DNA of 64,000 bases from Microvelia longipes (taxonomy: Eukaryota > Arthropoda > Insecta > Hemiptera > Veliidae). Position numbers and translations under genes: made by a program. This document shows, piece after piece, positions 58,129-64,000 of the stretch; positions within the stretch are counted from its first letter, which is position 1, and each line of letters begins with the position of its first letter. Where the stretch lies: the NCBI GenBank assembly GCA_018340805.1, contig JACMZG010001913.1, positions 9,465,354 through 9,529,353 of the forward strand, in the 5' to 3' direction. Below the pieces are notes generated by a model. It was not told the DNA's origin and searched no databases. It saw nothing but the letters and a program-made list of their open reading frames with translations.

Positions 58129-58351
58129 CATAGAGATATATACTAGAGCGGGCATAGCCTATCTCAATACATTGAGAGACCTGAAACATCTTTTTGGGGC
58201 TCTCAGGGGCTCTGTTTAACCTCATTGAAACCTCTTCTAAGAGTGACTTAAAGTTATAATAAATCAATTGTACGATAAATACTGAGATGTGGAATAAGCT
58301 TATAAATAAATAAAGTTTGTCTTTCAACAGATGATTTATTATTATAAAACA

Positions 58352-58390
58352 AAGCCAGCTTTTAACCTGAACGGTCATCATCAGTGCCTA
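58352..58390 (-). ncRNA. Hammerhead-like motif with damaged GAAA
   Basis: Minus strand: TCTAGGCA, CTGATGA, T, GACC...GGTT stem II, AAAA in place of GAAA, then GCTGGCTT. Otherwise laid out as the 33.72-kb copy. Confidence 0.35.
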
Positions 58391-58489
58391 GAAACCAATA
58401 AATCAGAAGAATAAAAAATAATGTACAAAAACGTATAAAATAAATGGCAAAAAGAAGGAAATAAATTTACCGGTGAGATGAGCTAGATT

Positions 58490-58640
58490 ACTTTTTTAGC
58501 CGGTTTCTGAGGCCAAGGCATGATAGAACTGAAGATCGTGCGCCCCCAACATAGTCCTTACCTTGGCTAGCGCCACGTGTTTAATTATGTTAACCTCAAG
58601 GTCAAAATCTTCAGGTTCTATGTAGGTTTACGATGTATTT
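58490..58640 (-). pseudogene. Short coding-like remnant upstream of the hammerhead-like motif
   Basis: Minus frame of about 43 codons: YIEPEDFDLEVNIIKHVALA, then MLGAHDLQFYHALASETG and a stop. It lies ~100 bp upstream, same strand, of the hammerhead-like motif. The family is not recognised; a retroelement ORF tail is one possibility. Confidence 0.3.
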
Positions 58641-59635
58641 TATATTGAAATTTGTTCTTATTTCTAGTAATATTTAAGTCTAAAGAGTGTGTATGTATAT
58701 ATGTATGTGTGTATGTATATAGATATATGTATATGTATGTATGTGGGTGTATATATATGTACATTAGAAATTATTCCTAAATCTTAAGTGTATATAAATT
58801 ATTATTATTAAATTATATTCAATTAGGCCGAGGAACCATTTCAGTTTCTTAATATTTTAATTGTTTAATAATTATAATTTAAGATTTTATTTTATTTTAT
58901 TATTTATGTTAAACAATTATTAACTTTATTAGAATAATTATAAGTCTTAGAAATACCACTAGTTTATATAATGTATTTAAAAGCATGTCTCTTTTGTTAT
59001 TTATATTTTTAATTTGTTCTTTAAATTTGTATGTTTACGTCATGAATTAAAATTAGAAAAATATATATATTAATGAGAAAGGAAATTTATAGAGGAAGAA
59101 TATTCAAAAAACGAACGCAGGATGTACCATCCCAAACCCTGGAAAGAGGTACACAGCTTATCGGGCTGACTTTGCATGTTGGTAAAATGAAAAAACTAAA
59201 ATCTAATTAATGTATTTTATACTGCAAATAAATGGTATTTATTTATTTATTTAAGTTCTAAATATTAATGGAACCTTCTATTTCAAACCTCATAAGTAAA
59301 CTGAATACCTGTATAACTTGAATTCAGGTACTTAACAAATCAAATATTATTTATTTCATCATATGGTATTTATTTATAAATCAATTGCTTTCGCTTTCTG
59401 CACATTGTTTGTGTTTGATTTGTATTTTTAACGTTCTACTATATAATTCACTGTAATTTTTCTCTTGCTCTTTTTATTTGATTATATTGATTGTCGAAAG
59501 TGGTCAGGTTAATTTTTCGATGTTTCAAAATTCAAAAATAGGGCCCCTCTAGTAATATATCTCTATGGAAGGAGCACTACTGAAAACACGAAAGGCGGTT
59601 CACCGCATTTCAAGTGAACAAGTAGGGTTGTACCC

Positions 59636-60476
59636 TTAGAATAATACTTTAATATACTTAGAATATACTTTTATAGAAGGAGCACTACTGAAACACGAAA
59701 GCCGGTTGACTGGTGCAACTAAGTAATGCTGCCAACCTAACAAAATAAAATGTTTTTTTAACGAAGATGACAATATTTCCGGTTGTTGAAGTATTTAATT
59801 AAATTATTTATTAATGCTTTATTACTTATTAATTCTAAATGTATAAAATGGTTAATTATAATATTTTAGGTATAAGAAAATGTATTTGAACGATTATAAC
59901 AATAAAAAATTTAATTATGCATTATCGAGATGGTCGATAGTTTGATGCGTCTTGTGTTTACTTAAAATAATGCAAGTCATTTACAGAGAGAATATTTTTC
60001 ATATTATTTTACGACTATTTCTTTCTCGTGTTTATGAAAAATATAGTTTGTTTTTATTAAACAAAATTTGTCCAATAGATCCGTGTTTACCCACGTATGT
60101 AAATGAAAAAAAACTTATTTAGTTTACGAAATAAATAATAATGTGTATCATTGTGTTCAAAAATAGTATATGAGACTATTGTATGACGTCAGTACTGGAT
60201 ACTTGCATTGTTACTGTATTGCTATCATACAATATTTAAATTTATAATAGTGGGGGAGTCAAAATATTTAAATACGACAGGAACTAATAAAAAAATTAAA
60301 TAATGGCGGGCTAGCACACCGACTATGTAAGGATGGCAACATAAAAGCAAAAAAAAAATGTTGTTGTCAGGTTGGCAGCACTACTTAGTTGCACCAGTCA
60401 ACCGGCTTTCGTGTTATCAGTGGAATTACATTGTGTTTACGGTCCTGTGCTCCTTCTATATATAGTATTATTCTAA
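59636..60476. mobile_element. TTAGAATAAT-terminal inverted-repeat element, copy 2
   Basis: Left arm 59636-59760 (TTAGAATAATACTTTAATAT, AAACACGAAAGCCGGTTGAC, GCTGCCAACCTAACA) is mirrored by 60348-60476 (GTCAGGTTGGCAGCACTAC, GTCAACCGGCTTTCGTGTT, GTATTATTCTAA). About 125-bp terminal repeats; interior AT-rich without transposase. Confidence 0.8.
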
Positions 60477-60582
60477 TGTAGTACCTCTACTTATGACCAT
60501 CAGTCAACCGGGTTTCGTGTTATCAGTGAAATTACATTGTGTTTACGGTCCTATGCTCATTCTATATAAGTATTATTCTAAA
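60477..60582. repeat. Extra right-arm copy of the TTAGAATAAT-type element
   Basis: CAGTCAACCGGGTTTCGTGT, GTTTACGGTCCTATGCTCA and GTATTATTCTAA repeat the right arm just to its left: a tandem solo end. Confidence 0.75.
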
Positions 60583-61759
60583 GTGTATTTGTTTTTGAAA
60601 ACATGATTATTGTTTATAATAATATTTTCTATATATTATTACTTAAAATACGATATATTATTAAAAATTAAGCATTATCATAAAATACCTAATAAATATA
60701 AGGTGGTGTTGTCAGTGGTGTATTGGCAACACTGATATTCATGGCTTTTTTAATAGTTTACCACCTGTTAACAAATCGTCAGATTTTTTATTGTTTGTTT
60801 TGTCACTTACTTCATTATTTCTTGATTTATTTTATTTAAATAAAGACACAAACATAAGACCTTGTAAAGAATTACTAAAAGTGTAAACAAGGTTAATTAA
60901 TTTTGCTATTAAATATAATGAATCAGAATAATAGTAAAAAAATCAACATAAAAAGATTGTCAGGATTAATAAATTACAAGACCAACTCTACCTGTTATTG
61001 TGAGTGTTGCAACAATTTTTAAAACAATATGTACTGCCTCTAATATCTCCCAGCAAGTATTTAAAACCCTTGTTCTGCTTGTTTATTTATTAAAGTCATA
61101 AGTTTCTTATCTTAATTTATTAATTTATTTTAATCTTAATTTTTTGCTGTAACCGATAAACATTAGACATAACATTTTAAAGAATAATATTCTTATGTTT
61201 ATTTTACATCCGTAAGTAGATAAAATAGTATATGCTACTATGCAGCAAAGGAAACATTGCCAAACTCGTGTCAACATTAGCTCCACCTCTGCAGGCAAAT
61301 CTTAATCTGCCAGACTCTGCTTCGCAATAAGATGATAACCAGTCTCGGCTTACGCTTCGGCTGGAAATCTCCATAGCCTGTCCTCGCCTTTGTCTCGGGG
61401 GCTAATTTATAAAACTCGTCTGCGAAATTCCATTTTGCTGCCTAGTAGCATAATATACTATTATATTAGAATTAAACGAAGAAACCTTTATTCACTTCTT
61501 TGATATGTTAACAGGAGTACTGATTAAGTCTTTTCGCCCTAGTGTTGATTAAGTCTGATAGGTATTGTGTTGAATAAAACTTCAAACAAATTACTTCATC
61601 AAAGTGATATTTTGCCTTTATAAAGGGCCACAAAGCAAAATAGTTTTATTACGTCCCATCTAGTGTCAGAAAAATAATAAGCAAAAACAATGGAGACTAA
61701 TACTAAAAATAATAATGGTATTGTAATTATTCTTCTCATTAACCCTTATTGCATTAGAT
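60583..61759. other. AT-rich DNA, nothing recognised
   Basis: No domain-bearing ORF. GTCTCGGCTTACGCTTCGGCT near 61342 may be a distant relative of the CTTCGCTC-type repeat tails. Confidence 0.4.
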
Positions 61760-62138
61760 CAGTGGTTCCCAACCAGGGGTCCCGGGACCCCTTGGGGGTC
61801 CCAAATAAGTTTTTAGGGGGTCCCGGGAGCAATTTTACAAACTATATTGTAAAAGTAAAAAAAAAATAGATTTTTCTTTCTTATGTGTGTGTAACTTCAA
61901 TAAATAATTAAATTATTAATTATATATGAATTATTTATATACTGATTAGAGTTAGAATTTTTATTTAAAACTATCCGTTCCCTATAAGTGTAAGTTATAA
62001 ATTATATTAAAAATTGAAGAAATAGTAAATGTTTGCTTAATAAACGTTAGTATTCTTTATATCGTCTTTTGGTATTTACCTTGCCTTTATATATGATAAT
62101 AATGATAAATTTAATAAATAAATAAATAAATATAATAG

Positions 62139-62216
<78 letters not shown>

Positions 62217-62283
62217 CAAGGGGTCCGGGAAGTAGTTCAAATATTTCAGGGTCCCAAGTATAAAAAAGGTTGGGAACCACTGC
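61760..62283. mobile_element. 524-bp hAT-like MITE
   Basis: Left CAGTGGTTCCCAACC, right GGTTGGGAACCACTG, perfect 15-bp inverted termini of the type typical of hAT elements. Flanked by a perfect 8-bp duplication CATTAGAT (61752-61759, 62284-62291). Subterminal GGGGTCCCGGGACCCC and AGGGTCCCAAGT. The interior is AT-rich with an (AT)n tract (62137-62216). No transposase. Confidence 0.95.
62137..62216. repeat. (AT)n microsatellite inside the hAT-like MITE
   Basis: TA dinucleotides within the MITE interior; gives spurious YIYI ORFs. Confidence 0.95.
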
Positions 62284-62369
62284 ATTAGATGAATATAGGT
62301 TAACTATAAATTACTGTAGATTAATTATAGATTGAGTTAGAGTAAGAATAATGCCCCTTAGATTTAATA

Positions 62370-62565
62370 GAGCGATGAAAGCAGTCCGAGTTCGATTCTG
62401 GAGCCTCTTGGATTTTCATGTGAAGGATGAAAATTCTTCCACGTGCCGTCCTTCGAAAGGGATGGTGGTTCCGAGCCAGTGCGATGTTAGTTAAACGTAA
62501 AAGATCTCTAACACTAAATGAACCTGGGTTTAGGCAAAATTTAGACTCTCAACAGCAAAAAGAGC
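62370..62565 (+). mobile_element. tRNA-derived SINE with conserved central segment, copy 2
   Basis: B-box-like GAGTTCGATTCTGG near the start, then CCACGTGCCGTCCTTCG, GAGCCAGTGCGATGTTAG, ACCTGGGTTTAGGCAAAATT. Matches the minus-strand copy at 35158-35408. The following ORF (62594-62791) is not supported. Confidence 0.65.
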
Positions 62566-63637
62566 CGTCAAAATCTATCAGAATGAAACACAAATGAATC
62601 GTATCTACGACACTCCAGACGCAGCAGGAGTTGTATTCTTTGCTTTGTTTGGCGTTGGCGATTCTCCTGCGTCAAGCTTTGAACATTCTCTACTATTCAA
62701 TTTCGCTGTTTCTAATCCTTCCTTAGCTCTTTGTTTCTTTTTACATCATTTTTTACATTCTCTTTTGAAGAGAATGATCTGTTTCCTCTAACCACTTTGT
62801 TGGTACTATTTTTACATGAATGAATAAATAATAAATAAATATATTTATTTTAAAACCAGATACTAAAGAGTTCAATTAGGCATAATAGCGTCAAAAAATC
62901 TTAAAAACTAAAAAGTTAAAAATGCAGTAAATAATCAAGACACAACTAAACATGAAACATACATAAATCACAATCCCTTAAAACTAGACAAATATTTTAA
63001 GAAAATTAAAAAAAAAAACATGTAATTAGTACACATAGGTACCTTCAATTAAGTTTGTACCCAAGAAAACGCTATAGGGTAATCGCTTACTTGGTTTAAA
63101 GTTTAAAGTCGGTACCCAAGTAAATAAGGCGATATAGGGTAGTAGTTTACTTGGTTCCCAACCAAAAAAAGGTTATTATAACAGAAAAAATATCTTTTTA
63201 AATCTCCAACATGGAATTTTTCCATAAGTTCTAAAAAACTTTTAATTTGACTTAACTTTAAACTTTCTTAACTAAGGGTTTTTAAATAGAGTTTAGACTC
63301 ACTACCTTGTTCCAAGACCTAAATCCCACTCAATATTCCATGGAAAATTGAGGTTGGTTGACAGACTATGCTTCCTCACGTTTTGTTCTACTGGTGTTTC
63401 AATATTTATTTTCTTAACAGTCCTTCTTTGAAATTGTTTGTTATCAAGTATTTGCTTTCTTTTATTCCTCTGTGTTTTGTCTATTTGTCTGTTGACAGCG
63501 TGGGAAAATAATGGGAGGCAGCCAATGAGATTACTCCATTGGCTTATTGATGTTAAACCATCCTCAACCGTGGTTCATATCAAGCTAACCTCATTGGTTG
63601 CTCAACACTATTTTCCCATGATTTTAACCTTGTGTTA
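62566..63637. other. Intergenic DNA, nothing recognised
   Basis: A short direct repeat GTACCCAAG...AAGCGATATAGGGTA-like at 63055-63150. The ORF 63438-63743 runs into the TIR element and has no domain. Confidence 0.4.
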
Positions 63638-63945
63638 CATAGAGATATATACTAGAGAGGGCAGAGCCTATCTCAAAAGGCCTGAAACATCTCTTTTGGG
63701 CTCTCAGGGGCTCTGTATAACCTCATTGAGCCCTCCTTCATGAGTGAGTTAGTGTTATAATTAATATATTTATTTCGGTTCCCGCAATTTTTGTGTGTTT
63801 TGATTTGTATTTTTAACGCTCTACTATGTAATTTATTGTAATTTTGTACTCATTATTTGATTACATTTATAAGCGAAGGTGGTCAGGTTACTTTTTTGGT
63901 GTTCAAAATATAACCTATAGGGCTCTCTAGTAATATATCTCTATG
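63638..63945. mobile_element. 308-bp CATAG-terminal TIR element, deleted copy
   Basis: Left CATAGAGATATATACTAGAG, right CTCTAGTAATATATCTCTATG; flanks TTGTGTTA (63630-63637) and GTGTGTTA (63946-63953), 7 of 8 matching. It is an internally deleted version of 58129-59567, sharing both subterminal regions. Confidence 0.85.
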
Positions 63946-64000
63946 GTGTGTTATGTCTGAATGTTATATTTGTTTTTTCTTTACCCAATCTGAAATTTCA

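Larger units (their letters stand above)
58129..59567. mobile_element. 1.44-kb CATAG-terminal TIR transposon with perfect 8-bp target duplication
   Basis: Left CATAGAGATATATACTAGAG, right CTCTAGTAATATATCTCTATG, inverted. Flanked by GAAGGAGC on both sides (58121-58128, 59568-59575). No transposase ORF, so non-autonomous. 8-bp duplications fit hAT or P superfamilies. Subterminal CCTGAAACATC and GGGGCTCTCAGGGGCTCTGT on the left, and GTGGTCAGGTTAATTTTTCG on the right, recur in the 63.6-kb copy. A hammerhead-like relic and a short coding-like remnant lie inside. Confidence 0.9.

Noticed and set aside
63438..63743. 101-codon plus ORF with an N-terminal hydrophobic stretch
   Set aside because: It runs into the CATAG element, whose insertion supplies its C-terminus; no conserved domain.

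Overview
The window is intron-rich, AT-rich, repeat-saturated eukaryotic DNA. It is almost certainly from an arthropod, most likely an insect. Supporting signs are a cytochrome P450 split into small exons with GT/AG introns of about 1-3 kb, a Bel/Pao-type gag relic of the kind common in arthropods, LINE C-termini of the insect 'endonuclease-reverse transcriptase' type, many MITE and foldback elements, and long (AT)n tracts. There is no sign of operons or of bacterial or viral gene organisation. The species cannot be named from sequence alone.

The only convincing host gene is a cytochrome P450 on the minus strand. I joined six exons by matching splice sites and codon phase: 45258-45386, 42731-42788, 39826-39938, 37880-38222, 35909-36088 and 34573-34733. 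They give 327 residues running to the stop codon, with I-helix, ExxR and haem-ligand motifs. The N-terminal third was not found and must lie upstream, above 45.4 kb or beyond the window. Its introns hold TIR elements, foldback elements, SINEs, LINE tails and a 16-bp tandem array.

The rest is repeats. From 0 to 20 kb there are a 53-bp satellite interrupted by a LINE fragment (2.1-3.5 kb), an 83-bp satellite (8.2-8.7 kb), a long palindrome with a derived 54-bp array (10.5-11.7 kb), 32-bp arrays (13.9-14.1 and 15.4-15.85 kb) and a 71-bp satellite (19.0-19.8 kb). From 20 to 34 kb there are a 0.95-kb foldback element, a 1.9-kb array of a 34-bp AT-rich unit (22.5-24.4 kb), a hammerhead-like motif (29.36 kb), a MITE with perfect 29-bp TIRs (31.4 kb) and a LINE 3' end with poly(A) (33.0-33.45 kb). 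From 45 to 64 kb there are a badly resolved ~50-bp array containing an N (51.6-52.3 kb), a Bel/Pao gag relic (53.7-54.57 kb), nested TIR elements (58.1-60.5 kb) and a hAT-like MITE with a perfect 8-bp target duplication (61.76-62.28 kb).

Three themes deserve follow-up. (1) Several dispersed repeats carry hammerhead-ribozyme-like cores (CTGATGA, stem II, GAAA); the best are at 29360-29396 (+) and 33722-33762 (-). (2) A composite dispersed family carries a stretch resembling the internal part of 5S rRNA (7491-7533, 16048-16090, 26060-26100). (3) At least three tandem satellites look as if they grew from transposon ends or palindrome arms present elsewhere in the window. None of this was tested computationally; coordinates of degenerate repeats are approximate.
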